33,110 nucleotides of DNA from Tissierellia bacterium (GTDB taxonomy: Bacteria > Bacillota > Clostridia > Tissierellales > Peptoniphilaceae): positions 1 through 33,110 of the forward strand of contig JAUNVW010000012.1 in the NCBI GenBank assembly GCA_030540635.1, read 5' to 3'. This document shows positions 7,874-16,260 of this stretch, in pieces (positions within the stretch are counted from its first letter, which is position 1; every line of letters starts with the position of its first letter). The notes under the pieces were generated by a model. The model did no database searches. It had not been told where the DNA came from and saw only the letters and a program-made list of their open reading frames with translations. The position numbers were made by a program, and so were the translations under genes.

Positions 7874-8425
7874 ATGAAAAACAAATGGTTATTACAAGCA
7901 ATGCTATTGGGTCTTTCCTTTTTTGTCGCCATTTTCTTCGTCAAGCCCATTGGCGTTAGTACTCAATTTAGTGTCCTCAGTGGAAAGCTACATCAGGTAC
8001 TTCATGATGTTGTCAGCGAAGAAGATTTAATTGTAGAAGATAATTCGGCAGAAAATGGCTATCGATCCAGTAATGCCTATTACGACAAAGACGGCGGTAA
8101 AATCGCCAAATCCATTATGCATTTAAAGAATTACGGTATGATTTTTTTCATCAATATTTTTATCGGCGCATTCCTTGGAAAACTTTTTTTAGGACAGAAG
8201 AAAGATCGTTCTTCTTATATTGAAAAAGAACCTATTACACAAAAACAAATTTGGCGATCCTTTATCAGTGGTGCGCTGATTTTATTCGGTGCCAGACTAG
8301 CCGGAGGATGTACCAGTGGTCATATGATGAGCGGGATGATGCAATCGTCGATTTCTGGATTTGTCTTTGCCCTGGCGGTATTTCTCGCCGCCATTCCCGT
8401 TGCCATTGGAGGTGAAAAACGATGA
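7874..8425 (+). CDS. YeeE/YedE family sulfur-compound transporter, N-terminal half
   Basis: 183 residues, starting after AAGGAGGTTTTAT. Hydrophobic segments lie at about 6-24, 88-106, 131-146 and 160-178. The segment GARLAGGCTSGHMMSGM carries the conserved cysteine of YeeE/YedE proteins, whose characterised members take up thiosulfate through a relay of conserved cysteines. In many bacteria the ~350-residue transporter is split into two genes, and this is the first half. A hydrophilic insert (about 40-85, acidic, DVVSEEDLIVEDN) between the first two segments is longer than I would expect. It overlaps the second half by 4 nt (ATGA). The substrate is inferred from the family. Confidence 0.82.
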   Translation: MKNKWLLQAMLLGLSFFVAIFFVKPIGVSTQFSVLSGKLHQVLHDVVSEEDLIVEDNSAENGYRSSNAYYDKDGGKIAKSIMHLKNYGMIFFINIFIGAFLGKLFLGQKKDRSSYIEKEPITQKQIWRSFISGALILFGARLAGGCTSGHMMSGMMQSSISGFVFALAVFLAAIPVAIGGEKR

Positions 8426-8979
8426 TAAAAGCAGTTTTATTAGGACTTTTTTTTGGTTTCAGCCTGTATTATGTTGGCGCCAATAATTACCACAATATTT
8501 TAAAGATGTTACAATTACGAAATATGACATTGGCCAAAATTATTTTCTTTGCCATTGGATTTGCCGCTTTCCTCACAGGTATCGCTGCCGTCACCGGTCT
8601 TTTAGACATCGATCATTTCAGCATCAAGACAATGCATCTTGGTGTCATTCTCGGTGGTTTCATCTTTGGCATTGGTTTTGGCGCCATTGGCCGTTGTCCA
8701 GGAACTTGTCCTGCGGCCATGGGTTCTGGTGATTTAAAATTAGCCTCCATCACTTTCATCGGTGGCTTATGTGGTGCTTTTATTTACTCATTAATTTACG
8801 GCTCCCTTGCAAAGACGGGTATTTTTGATGCTTTGAATTTTGGTAAATTAACACTTTTTCATATCAATGACAAATTTCCATCCATTTTACCATTATCCCA
8901 TATGGGCTTGATTTTCATGGGCGCAATTTTCATGATGCTCGCCTATTTTATGCCGATGGAAATTCGAAAAAACAATTAA
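8422..8979 (+). CDS. YeeE/YedE family sulfur-compound transporter, C-terminal half
   Basis: 185 residues, almost entirely hydrophobic, with about five membrane segments. GAIGRCPGTCPAAMGSGD holds the two cysteines and the glycine-rich turn expected in the second repeat of YeeE/YedE. The start overlaps the stop of the first half by ATGA, so both subunits should be made together. A bidirectional terminator follows the stop directly. No sulfurtransferase (rhodanese/TusA) gene, a frequent partner, lies next to it. Confidence 0.85.
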   Translation: MIKAVLLGLFFGFSLYYVGANNYHNILKMLQLRNMTLAKIIFFAIGFAAFLTGIAAVTGLLDIDHFSIKTMHLGVILGGFIFGIGFGAIGRCPGTCPAAMGSGDLKLASITFIGGLCGAFIYSLIYGSLAKTGIFDALNFGKLTLFHINDKFPSILPLSHMGLIFMGAIFMMLAYFMPMEIRKNN

Positions 8980-8980
8980 A

Positions 8981-9020
8981 AAAATCCTACTTCGTTTTTT
9001 ATCGAAGTAGGATTATTTTT
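8981..9020. terminator. Bidirectional rho-independent terminator
   Basis: A perfect 12-bp stem AATCCTACTTCG / CGAAGTAGGATT (8983-8994 with 9003-9014) has T-runs on both sides. It ends the plus-strand sulfur-transport cluster and the minus-strand ABC pair that converge here. Confidence 0.9.
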
Positions 9021-10767
9021 ATATACGAAGGTCCCAATTTTGAGCTTCTTCCCTTGCTTTAATAAAGTTTTTGTATAAACCTTCTTCCTTTATTAATTTT
9101 TCATGATTGCCTTGTTGGACCAGCTTCCCATGATCGAGAACGAGAATATCATCGGCATCCCGTACAGTAGAAAGTCGATGGGCAATGGAGATCACCGTTT
9201 TATCTCTTGTGAGCTCATCAATAGCTTTTAAAATCTCCCCTTCATTTTCCGGATCGACACTTGAAGTGGCTTCATCCAATAATATAATTGGTGCATCTTT
9301 TAATAGGGCTCTTGCAATGGAAATTCGTTGACGTTCTCCTCCCGATAATCGACTTCCCTCTTCGCCCACATTGGTTTGATATTGGTCGGGAAATTCCATG
9401 ATGAACTCGTGGCATCGGGCTCGTTTCGCCGCCATAATAACTTCTTCATCGGTGGCATCAGGTTTAGCCATTCGAATATTATTGATAATTGTGTCATGAA
9501 ATAAATACACCTCTTGGAAAACCAATGAATAATAGGATAAAAGGGTTTTTACCTCATATTCCCGTAAATCATGGCCACCTAATCGAATAGCACCTTTTGT
9601 TGGGTCGTAAAATCTGGCAATTAAATGAATGACTGTCGTTTTTCCAGCTCCTGAAGGCCCAATAATGGCGACTTTCTTCTTTGCCGGTATCTTAAAGTTT
9701 AGACCCTTCAAAATTTCCCGATCCCCATCGTAGGAGAAAGAAAGATGGGAAAATTCCAAATCGATATCCCCTTCTTGATCCTGTATCGGACCATCTTTAA
9801 TTTGGGGAATATCGGCAATCGTATTTAAATAATCCATTTCATGGGGAGTTTTTGCTCCTAGGATAGTGACATTTTCTAATTGTTTCATTCCTCCAAACAG
9901 CATGAATCCAGCAGCACAAAGGGTCAAAGCCTTTGGTAATTCTACCTGACCTTGTAAATATAGATAATAAGTCAATAAGGTCACCCCTAGACTTCCCAGA
10001 TATAATAATGTTCCGTAAAGCCTAAAAAAGATAATCACTTTGAATTCGAGTTTAACTTGATTGTCAACTATCTCCTGGCTGGTTTTGTTGACTCTTTCAT
10101 GGATTTCTTCTTTTACTTCTGGATCCATCTTGGGAAAACTTCGCAATACGGGAATTCCTCGAATCCCATCGACTAATGCCTCAGAATAGGCGATGGATCG
10201 ATCATGGAGTAAATGGACTTCTTTCCGTGATAAAAAATACATAAAAAACAAACAAATCCACGCCAATGCAACGATTCCTAGAGCAAATAAGCCAATAATG
10301 ACATGCATTCCAAACAGGCCAAGTAATAGAAAGATACAAACGGCAATTCCTGTGAAAATGAACATATAGGCTATGCCCAGCATCTGTTCGACGGTTTTAA
10401 CGACTAGGGTTAAAGCATCTAAAATATGGGATAAAGCCGTTTGTGTGAAATATCCCATCGGCGCATTTTTCAACTTCTCGCCCACATCTTCTCGATATTT
10501 CCGAAATATACCAAGGAAGGAACCGGAGATGCTACGGTATTGGCCATAGCCACCGGCACAATTCAACAGTAGCGAAGCGGTGACAATAAGAAACAATATG
10601 ACCACACGGTTCTTATCCAGTTCACCAAGCCAAAGAAATCCAAGATACATTGCGACGAACTGCATAAGGACGGAGATATGCTGTATGAAGATAAACAGAG
10701 CACCGATTCTCAAAAATTTTTTATAGGATCCCGCCATTTCATAGGATTTTTTAATAATATCAAACAT
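9019..10767 (-). CDS. ABC exporter-fold half-transporter (second subunit of pair)
   Basis: 582 residues: six membrane segments in 1-~300, then a nucleotide-binding domain. Walker A is GPSGAGKTT (370-378), the Q-loop is VFQEVYLF, the signature LSGGERQR (~474), the catalytic Glu499 is in LLDEATSSVDPENE, and the switch histidine is H530 (SIAHRLSTV). All catalytic residues are canonical. It overlaps its partner by 8 nt, so a heterodimer is expected. The ATEA-type D-loop SSVDPENE and the C-terminal EEAQNW resemble the YbtPQ/IrtAB group of exporter-fold ABC proteins that import siderophores, but general drug or peptide exporters cannot be excluded. The gene ends at a shared terminator. Confidence 0.88.
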   Translation of the reverse strand: MFDIIKKSYEMAGSYKKFLRIGALFIFIQHISVLMQFVAMYLGFLWLGELDKNRVVILFLIVTASLLLNCAGGYGQYRSISGSFLGIFRKYREDVGEKLKNAPMGYFTQTALSHILDALTLVVKTVEQMLGIAYMFIFTGIAVCIFLLLGLFGMHVIIGLFALGIVALAWICLFFMYFLSRKEVHLLHDRSIAYSEALVDGIRGIPVLRSFPKMDPEVKEEIHERVNKTSQEIVDNQVKLEFKVIIFFRLYGTLLYLGSLGVTLLTYYLYLQGQVELPKALTLCAAGFMLFGGMKQLENVTILGAKTPHEMDYLNTIADIPQIKDGPIQDQEGDIDLEFSHLSFSYDGDREILKGLNFKIPAKKKVAIIGPSGAGKTTVIHLIARFYDPTKGAIRLGGHDLREYEVKTLLSYYSLVFQEVYLFHDTIINNIRMAKPDATDEEVIMAAKRARCHEFIMEFPDQYQTNVGEEGSRLSGGERQRISIARALLKDAPIILLDEATSSVDPENEGEILKAIDELTRDKTVISIAHRLSTVRDADDILVLDHGKLVQQGNHEKLIKEEGLYKNFIKAREEAQNWDLRI

Positions 10768-12649
10768 ACTCTTCCTCCCCTAAGTATCTCTTCCATAAAT
10801 TTTGGTAAATATTTGAGCTTTCCATTAAATCTTCATGGACTCCCCGGGCCACGATATTTCCTTTCTCCATCACGAGGATTTGATGGGCATTTTGAATGGT
10901 GTGGAGGCGATGGGCAATGACAATAAGGGTTTTATTTTTAATTAATCGAGAAATGGCATCTTGTATCAATGCTTCATTTTCTGGATCGGTATAGGCGGTG
11001 GCTTCGTCTAAGACGATGATACGAGCATCCTTTAACATGGCGCGGGCAATGGTTATCCTTTGCCGTTCTCCACCGGAAAGACGTCCTCCTGCATCACCGA
11101 CAATTGTTTCGTAACCATCGGGTAAATCCATGATGAAATCATGACAGGAAGCCAATTGACAGGCTTTGATGATTTCTTCTTCTGTGGCATCGGGCTTTGC
11201 CAATAACAAATTCTTCTTAATACTCGTATCGAAGAGGAAATTATCTTGGGATACATAGGCTAATTCTTCCATTAATTCTTCAAAGGCTAAGTCTTTATTG
11301 GAAACATTCTCAATGAATATTTGTCCTTCATCTTGATCCCAAAATCCGGCGATTAGTTTTGCCACTGTACTCTTACCGGATCCCGATGGCCCCACTAATG
11401 CCGTTATTTCATTGGGTTTTGCCTCGAAGGAAATCCCGTGGAGAACCTCTTGATCTTGTACATAAGAAAATCGTACCTTCTTTAAAACAACACCTTTACT
11501 TCGATCAAAATCCGGATTTGTGCCGTATTCCGGACGGATCTGTGGTTTTATTTGTAACAATTCATGAATTCCCCGGTAAGAATCGGAACATAATTGAAAT
11601 AATTCCATACTCTGTGCCAGCAAATAGCCTTGGGGTAATATGGAAAGGGGTAAAACAAGGGAAAGTAGTAATCCCCATATTTCAATTTTCCCATTTTGAA
11701 ATCGAAGAAATGCAATCGGTAATGTCGCGATAAATGGACTCATCACAGCACCTAAGATGATTGCCATACTGAGCCACGAAGTCTTGTACCATTCCATTGT
11801 CGTATCGTGGGCAAAGTCAACGGCTTCTTTGTACTTTTTAAAATAACGATCACCATATAAAAAAGCCTTAATCACAGGAATTCCGCGAACAAATTCTACG
11901 GTTTTCTCCGCCAAATGTCCATAGGCCCCGATATAGACTCCCAATCGGGCTTCGTATTTTTTCATCATAATCATCGATCCCCCAATGACAATGGGAAGTG
12001 GGGCAAAGATCGATAAACCAATGGGCCAATCGACGCTAAAAAGGATAATGGTGCAAAGGATAGGATGGAGTAATTTCCCCGGCAGTTCTGGCATTAAATG
12101 GGCAATCCAATCTTCCAATTCCGATACCCTTTCATTTAATAAAACTTTGATTTTTCCAACGGGTTGCTCCACTAAATATCCCGGTGAAATTTCCTGTAAT
12201 TTTTTAAAGAGTCTCATTCGCAATTCATGGAGAATCTCAAAGGATGTTCGATGGGATAAATAGGTGGAAATCCCTGATACAATCAAATGTAGTAATAGGG
12301 CCACAGCCGTTATTATCGCGTATTTTTTAACTTCCGTTCCTTCACCATATTGATGATATTGATAAATTCCTTGAGCCACCAATGCCCCGAAAAAAAATGT
12401 CGTAAATACAAATACTTCGGCGATGATCGAACAGATCAAGGAAATCAAAGCCGTTTTCTTATACTGAGGCGCAATATTTAATAATTCCATGGTCAATTGA
12501 ATGGGGTTTAATCGGTACTCTCCCTCTTCTCCAGCAATATTATCCTCAATATTTTCCCTAAGACCTTCGGGAAAGTCAAAGCCAAAGGATTCCAAATCCG
12601 CGATGATTCTCTCCCGCCGCTTCTTTTGTTTTCGTTCTTCCTTGTTCAT
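10760..12649 (-). CDS. ABC exporter-fold half-transporter (first subunit of pair)
   Basis: 629 residues. It has a cytosolic, charged N-terminal extension of ~65 residues (KEERKQKKRRERIIADLESF), then six membrane segments and an ATPase domain. Walker A is GPSGSGKST, the Q-loop SQDNFLF, the signature LSGGERQRITIARAM, Walker B and catalytic Glu are in IVLDEATAYTDPENE, and the switch histidine is in VIAHRLHTI. Both sites of the pair therefore look hydrolytically competent. The D-loop AYTDPENE in one partner and SSVDPENE in the other is the asymmetry seen in YbtPQ/IrtAB-like pairs. The ATG follows AAAGGTGGGAATT. A decayed ATPase domain lies ~350 bp upstream beyond the tRNA. Confidence 0.88.
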   Translation of the reverse strand: MNKEERKQKKRRERIIADLESFGFDFPEGLRENIEDNIAGEEGEYRLNPIQLTMELLNIAPQYKKTALISLICSIIAEVFVFTTFFFGALVAQGIYQYHQYGEGTEVKKYAIITAVALLLHLIVSGISTYLSHRTSFEILHELRMRLFKKLQEISPGYLVEQPVGKIKVLLNERVSELEDWIAHLMPELPGKLLHPILCTIILFSVDWPIGLSIFAPLPIVIGGSMIMMKKYEARLGVYIGAYGHLAEKTVEFVRGIPVIKAFLYGDRYFKKYKEAVDFAHDTTMEWYKTSWLSMAIILGAVMSPFIATLPIAFLRFQNGKIEIWGLLLSLVLPLSILPQGYLLAQSMELFQLCSDSYRGIHELLQIKPQIRPEYGTNPDFDRSKGVVLKKVRFSYVQDQEVLHGISFEAKPNEITALVGPSGSGKSTVAKLIAGFWDQDEGQIFIENVSNKDLAFEELMEELAYVSQDNFLFDTSIKKNLLLAKPDATEEEIIKACQLASCHDFIMDLPDGYETIVGDAGGRLSGGERQRITIARAMLKDARIIVLDEATAYTDPENEALIQDAISRLIKNKTLIVIAHRLHTIQNAHQILVMEKGNIVARGVHEDLMESSNIYQNLWKRYLGEEEYV

Positions 12650-12772
12650 ACAATTCCCACCTTTCGTTTATGATATTAACTGAACCACTGTCTTTTTTCT
12701 TTCCGAAAAATAATAAAAAGTCTTTCTTCCCTTTTATTCATCCTTCTCTGCCAATTTTTCCTCGGATTTCCC

Positions 12773-12800
12773 TTGCATTTTTCTACCAATATGCTATACT
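12773..12800 (+). promoter_or_regulatory. Promoter of tRNA-Pro
   Basis: TTGCAT (12773-12778), a 16-nt spacer, and TATACT (12795-12800), 12 nt before the mature tRNA. Confidence 0.7.
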
Positions 12801-12812
12801 AAAAAGGTGTTT

Positions 12813-12889
12813 CGGGATGTGGCGCAGTCCGGTAGCGTACAAGTATGGGGTACTTGGGGTCGCAGGTTCAAATCCTGTCATCCCGACCA
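12813..12889 (+). tRNA. tRNA-Pro, anticodon GGG
   Basis: 77 nt with encoded CCA. The acceptor stem is CGGGATG paired with CATCCCG, the D-stem GCGC/GCGT, and the anticodon stem CAAGT/ACTTG around the loop ATGGGGT. With U33 in place the anticodon at 34-36 is GGG, reading CCC and CCU. The T-arm is GCAGG TTCAAAT CCTGT. It is a stand-alone gene with its own promoter and terminator. Confidence 0.93.
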
Positions 12890-12918
12890 AGAGCTTTCCA
12901 TGGAAAGCTCTTTTTTTA
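12889..12918 (+). terminator. Rho-independent terminator of tRNA-Pro
   Basis: A palindrome AAGAGCTTTCCA / TGGAAAGCTCTT (12889-12912) is followed by a T-run to 12917. It starts at the CCA end of the tRNA. Confidence 0.9.
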
Positions 12919-12999
12919 TTGACGATCTAAACATCTCGATGGAGATTTTAATCGGGTATCGACTACATCCTTATCCCCTCCGACCTCTTCGATGAATTC

Positions 13000-13790
13000 T
13001 TCGTCATTTCTCCTTTAAACAATTTGGCTAGAATCAAATACCAAGATTTGATGGAATTACCAATGGTTGTAAAACGATGGCAATCATGATAAATGTCTTA
13101 TTTTCTATCAAATCTTCAATGGCTTCCTAATAATATGCCTTCATTTTCTTCGTGGATATTATCAATTTTCATCGGAAATGATCATTGGAACATCTTTTTA
13201 ATATCCCAGGGACAATGGAGAAGCGTTATATTTGACCTTCCGACAAAGTTGCACCATCTTCACCGATATTGGCTTCATAACCATGGGGAGCTTTTCAATG
13301 AAATCATGAGCCATCACCCTTTTCCCCTTCCACTACTTGTTCATCGGTAGAATTTAAAGATCCAAATTTAATCTTCTTCGCAATACTGTCCTTAAGAAGG
13401 ATCGCCTAGGCAATATGACCATTAAATTTGCCAAAGTAAATCCTCCTACAACTCCATGGTCTGTGTTGATTCGACCTTCGGCGATATCCTAAAATCAGCC
13501 AAGTAAAGGGCAAAATATCGTTTTTCCTCTCCCCGGGGGAACGACAATGGCTGTAATTTCTCATTCCTTGATTATATAATGAATATCCTTTATAAATTTC
13601 TTTTTCATCATCACGAAATCCCATATTCTAAAATGTAATTCGAAATCCTTTATCGCTCTTTCATCGGTACCTTCTTCTATATATGGAATTTCTTTCCCTT
13701 AATTTAACGATTGAATCCCTTGCATTCCCTGGTCCCTGGATTCGATGATTTTTTGAACGCGCCCTTTGACAAAGACTTCCAATGGATTTC
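13000..13790 (-). pseudogene. Decayed ATPase domain of an ABC half-transporter
   Basis: Read on the minus strand through shifting frames, this stretch contains all landmarks of an ABC nucleotide-binding domain in the right order. First is a pre-domain strand (MGFRDDEKEIYKGYSL, near 13570-13620). A damaged Walker A (EITAIVVPPGRGKT, near 13530-13560) is next. A segment like HDFIEKLP..GYEANIGEDG before the signature lies near 13260-13310. The D-loop/H-loop region ENEGIIRKAIEDLIENKTFI lies near 13080-13140. Frame changes and stops separate these pieces. The membrane domain is absent, as the sequence passes directly into the TetR relic upstream. It resembles the two intact ABC pairs of this window, so a third pair may once have existed here. 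Confidence 0.72.
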
Positions 13791-13819
13791 TTACTCGATG
13801 AAACTTTAGAAAATTTCCA

Positions 13820-14060
13820 GGTATATCCTTCGGATATTGACTGCCATGGATTAATAAATCACGGGCATCTCCCATATACTTTAATAATCATGATCTACGC
13901 TGCCTTTACTCATCTACACTTCGCCAATCATATCTTCCAGAGCTGTATTTCAAAACCCTTTCTTCAAAATTACTTTTTTTGCTCCTTGGTGAATAATTTT
14001 CTTCCGTTCTTTCGTCGCTTATCTCTTTCTCATGATTACGATCTATCCTCCGTTACGACA
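13820..14060 (-). pseudogene. Decayed TetR-family regulator N-terminus
   Basis: Pieces in different minus-strand frames assemble into a TetR DNA-binding domain: KKGFE-like (ERVLKYS / KGFEIQL, ~13940-13980), LEDMIGEV, then MSKGSVDHDY (13880-13914), matching the family's 'SLEDIA...VSKGTLYHYF' helix-turn-helix. Stops (TAA, TAG) and at least two frameshifts interrupt it, and the ligand-binding domain is missing. Together with the ABC relic directly downstream it suggests a lost TetR-controlled transporter operon. Confidence 0.6.
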
Positions 14061-14094
14061 TTAGGGCCGTTATCTTTGTTAAGTGAATTTTATC

Positions 14095-14112
14095 ACTATC
14101 AATATTGATAGT
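14095..14112. promoter_or_regulatory. Perfect 18-bp palindrome (orphan operator?)
   Basis: ACTATCAATATTGATAGT reads identically on both strands. It sits just upstream of the decayed TetR gene, where that regulator's own operator would be expected. The core TATCAA/TTGATA also occurs in the palindrome of the second ABC locus (27535-27548), so a Fur-like or other global regulator is an alternative. Confidence 0.5.
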
Positions 14113-14138
14113 CAATATCATTAACTTTTTTTTAATGC

Positions 14139-14171
14139 TTAAAAAAAACTCCAATCCCATCGATTAGAGTT
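14139..14171 (-). terminator. Terminator of the CorC/methyltransferase operon
   Basis: AACTCCAATC / GATTAGAGTT (14147-14156 with 14162-14171, one C-A mismatch) is followed on the minus strand by a run of seven or eight T (14141-14148). It lies 60 nt after the methyltransferase stop. Confidence 0.75.
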
Positions 14172-14230
14172 CTACTTTGATCATTCACGATTTTATTTTA
14201 ACGATGGCCCTATTTATCCCTGCATTAAAA

Positions 14231-14716
14231 TTATTTGCGGGGAAATTTGGGAATGCATCGAGGCACCTTTTTTTCATACATCAAGTATTCTTCTCCGAAC
14301 TTCTCTTTCAGCCATTTTTCTTCGGTCTTTTGCATGAAAAGACTTAAAAACAACCAATACAGAAAAAAGAAGGGGAAGATGTATAAATTATTCATCAATA
14401 ATAACAATCCCCCGTTTAAAAATAAAAAGGCCGTATAAATAGGATTGCGACAATAAGCGTAAACTCCGTCGGTAACGAGCTGATTCTCTTTGATTTTTGT
14501 TCCGACTCGATCGTGAACGACGGCGCCGAGCCAAAGAGAGACGCCAATAAGGATGATCAGCCCTGCAAGAATCTTAAATAAGGGCTGGAAACCGAAAGGA
14601 GTTACAGGGATCTTATTGTTCTTTTGCAAATAAAAGATCAAAGCTGTCATACCACTAATAATCCCTACATAAATGGGACCGACACCTAGGACTGGTAAAT
14701 GTTCTCTACTCTTCAT
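14231..14716 (-). CDS. Isoprenylcysteine carboxyl methyltransferase (ICMT/PEMT)-like membrane protein
   Basis: 161 residues with about four membrane segments. The C-terminal half carries the family pattern: LVTDGVYAYCRNPIYTAF (the 'xGxYxxxRNPxY' motif) and, after two more membrane helices, EEKWLKEKFGEEYLMYEKKV with the basic-aromatic end RCIPKFPRK. Bacterial members of this fold methylate small or lipid-like substrates; the substrate here is unknown. I choose the ATG at 14716, 6 codons after the first ATG, because GGAGGAGATTG precedes it. It then overlaps the CorC-like gene by 11 nt, so the pair is translationally coupled. Confidence 0.82.
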   Translation of the reverse strand: MKSREHLPVLGVGPIYVGIISGMTALIFYLQKNNKIPVTPFGFQPLFKILAGLIILIGVSLWLGAVVHDRVGTKIKENQLVTDGVYAYCRNPIYTAFLFLNGGLLLLMNNLYIFPFFFLYWLFLSLFMQKTEEKWLKEKFGEEYLMYEKKVPRCIPKFPRK

Positions 14717-16043
14717 CAATCTCCTCCTTTTCATCTCTTTGGTAAATTTTTATTTGGATATTCTTAAATCGTCGATTCTCTACGACATTGCCTTTTAATT
14801 CATAGCGATTCTCATAAACATAGCGATATTTTTCATCTCGTCCATCTTCAGGGATAAAACCTAGAAAGTCCATCATTAAACCGCTGATCGTGCCTTGACG
14901 ATGATTGGGAAGATCAATATCGAGCTTCTCATTAATCTCATCAATCTCCAAATGACCATCTGCTAAATAAGTATGATCGCCAATGGGAGTAATGGTCGCT
15001 CTCTTGCGATCGTATTCATCTTGAATATCTCCCACAATCTCTTCGACGATATCTTCAATGGTAACGAGTCCTGATACCCCTCCAAATTCATCAATTAATA
15101 TCGCCATAGTATGCTTCGTTCTTTGCATATCTTGTAAAAGCAAATCAATAAATCGAGTTTCTGGTACAAAATAGGCGTCTTTAATGGTTCGCTCTAATAA
15201 TTTCTTCGGACTTCGATCTTTATAATAGGCTTGGAATAAATCTTTTAAAGTTAAAATCCCGATGATTTGATCCTTATCTTCTTTGTAAACCGGTACTCTC
15301 GAATACCCTTTATCGAGTAATTCTTCCAAAGATTTTTTGTCGAAATCATTGAAATCTACCATATACATATCAATACGAGGTGTCATAATTTCTCGAGCCA
15401 TTTTATCGTCAAAATCTAAAATCGAAACTAACATCTGCTCGCCACCGGGATTGATGACGCCTTGTTCCTGTCCAATACGTATATAGGATTTCAGTTCTTC
15501 TTCGGAAAAACGTTCTTCCACTTCTGTGGAATATTTCCCTAATATGCGCAAAATAAATGTCGTAGAAATGGAAAGCAAACGGACAAAGGGATGGGCAATT
15601 TTTGAAAATAATTGAATGGTTTTTGCCGAACGCATCGCCACTTTATTAGCATCTTGTAAAGCAATTCGTTTGGGGATCAATTCTCCAAAAACCAGTGTAA
15701 TATAAGACAAAATAAAAGTAATGAGGATAAAAGCAATAGTATGGGCATAGGGAATATTTAAATGATGTAATTGATCCGCCAATATAACAGTAATACTTGT
15801 CGCCGCAGAACCTGACGCAAAAAATCCAGCCAATGTGATTCCTACTTGTATCGTCGATAAAAACTTCGTCTGATCTTCCATCAATCGAAGCAATGCCCTT
15901 GCTTTTTTATTCCCCTCTTCTACCATATTTCGAATGGAATTTTTATTGCAAGAAACAATCGCCATCTCTGCAGAAGCGAAAAAAGCATTAATCATTGTCA
16001 ATATTCCTATGAGAATCAATTTAAATAGTAGATTGCTCTCCAT
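14706..16043 (-). CDS. CorC/HlyC-type membrane protein (CNNM + CBS pair + transporter-associated domain)
   Basis: 445 residues. The CNNM/DUF21 membrane domain (about 1-190) starts with LILIGILTMINAFFASAEMA and contains the TLVFGELIPKRIAL motif. A CBS pair (~205-335) has EIMTPRIDMYMVD and the loop LIDEFGGVSGLVTIEDIVEE. The CorC_HlyC domain (~350-435) has ADGHLEIDEINEKLDIDLP. The length fits the family. Members are linked to magnesium/cobalt efflux or sodium-magnesium exchange; 'hemolysin' is a historic name. The ATG follows GAGGAGAAGGGAG, with an extended -10 promoter (TGATATAAT, 16088-16095) upstream. Confidence 0.92.
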   Translation of the reverse strand: MESNLLFKLILIGILTMINAFFASAEMAIVSCNKNSIRNMVEEGNKKARALLRLMEDQTKFLSTIQVGITLAGFFASGSAATSITVILADQLHHLNIPYAHTIAFILITFILSYITLVFGELIPKRIALQDANKVAMRSAKTIQLFSKIAHPFVRLLSISTTFILRILGKYSTEVEERFSEEELKSYIRIGQEQGVINPGGEQMLVSILDFDDKMAREIMTPRIDMYMVDFNDFDKKSLEELLDKGYSRVPVYKEDKDQIIGILTLKDLFQAYYKDRSPKKLLERTIKDAYFVPETRFIDLLLQDMQRTKHTMAILIDEFGGVSGLVTIEDIVEEIVGDIQDEYDRKRATITPIGDHTYLADGHLEIDEINEKLDIDLPNHRQGTISGLMMDFLGFIPEDGRDEKYRYVYENRYELKGNVVENRRFKNIQIKIYQRDEKEEIDEE

Positions 16044-16087
16044 AACGAAAGCACACTCCCTTCTCCTCGATAATTTTGATCATCTAT

Positions 16088-16095
16088 ATTATATC
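16088..16095 (-). promoter_or_regulatory. Extended -10 promoter of the CorC-like operon
   Basis: Minus-strand TGATATAAT about 45 nt upstream of the start at 16043. A -35 match is not clear. Confidence 0.45.
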
Positions 16096-16128
16096 ATATC
16101 CCTGAATCATCCCCTTTGTTTGCAACAA

Positions 16129-16157
16129 AAAAATAGAAGCTATATTAGGATAGCTCC
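16129..16157 (-). terminator. Rho-independent terminator
   Basis: The minus-strand hairpin GGAGCTAT / ATAGCTTC (one G-T pair) is followed by TATTTTTTT. It lies upstream of the CorC-like promoter and would end transcription of the decayed genes at 16261-16790. Confidence 0.7.
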
Positions 16158-16260
16158 TCTTTCAAATCATCATTGATGACTATAATTGCCGATAAATGAT
16201 TCTTTTAAAATCATCCATGGTAACTTCTCTTATCTTTTAAAATCCCTGATCAATATCATA

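Noticed and set aside
12670..12995. Two plus-strand ORFs over the tRNA
   Set aside because: They read straight through tRNA-Pro and its terminator; they are artefacts.
13093..14108. Plus-strand ORFs of 85 and 108 codons
   Set aside because: They are antisense shadows of the decayed ABC/TetR region and show no protein character.
14095..14112. Palindromes considered as CRISPR repeats
   Set aside because: Each occurs once locally with no spacers or repeated copies.
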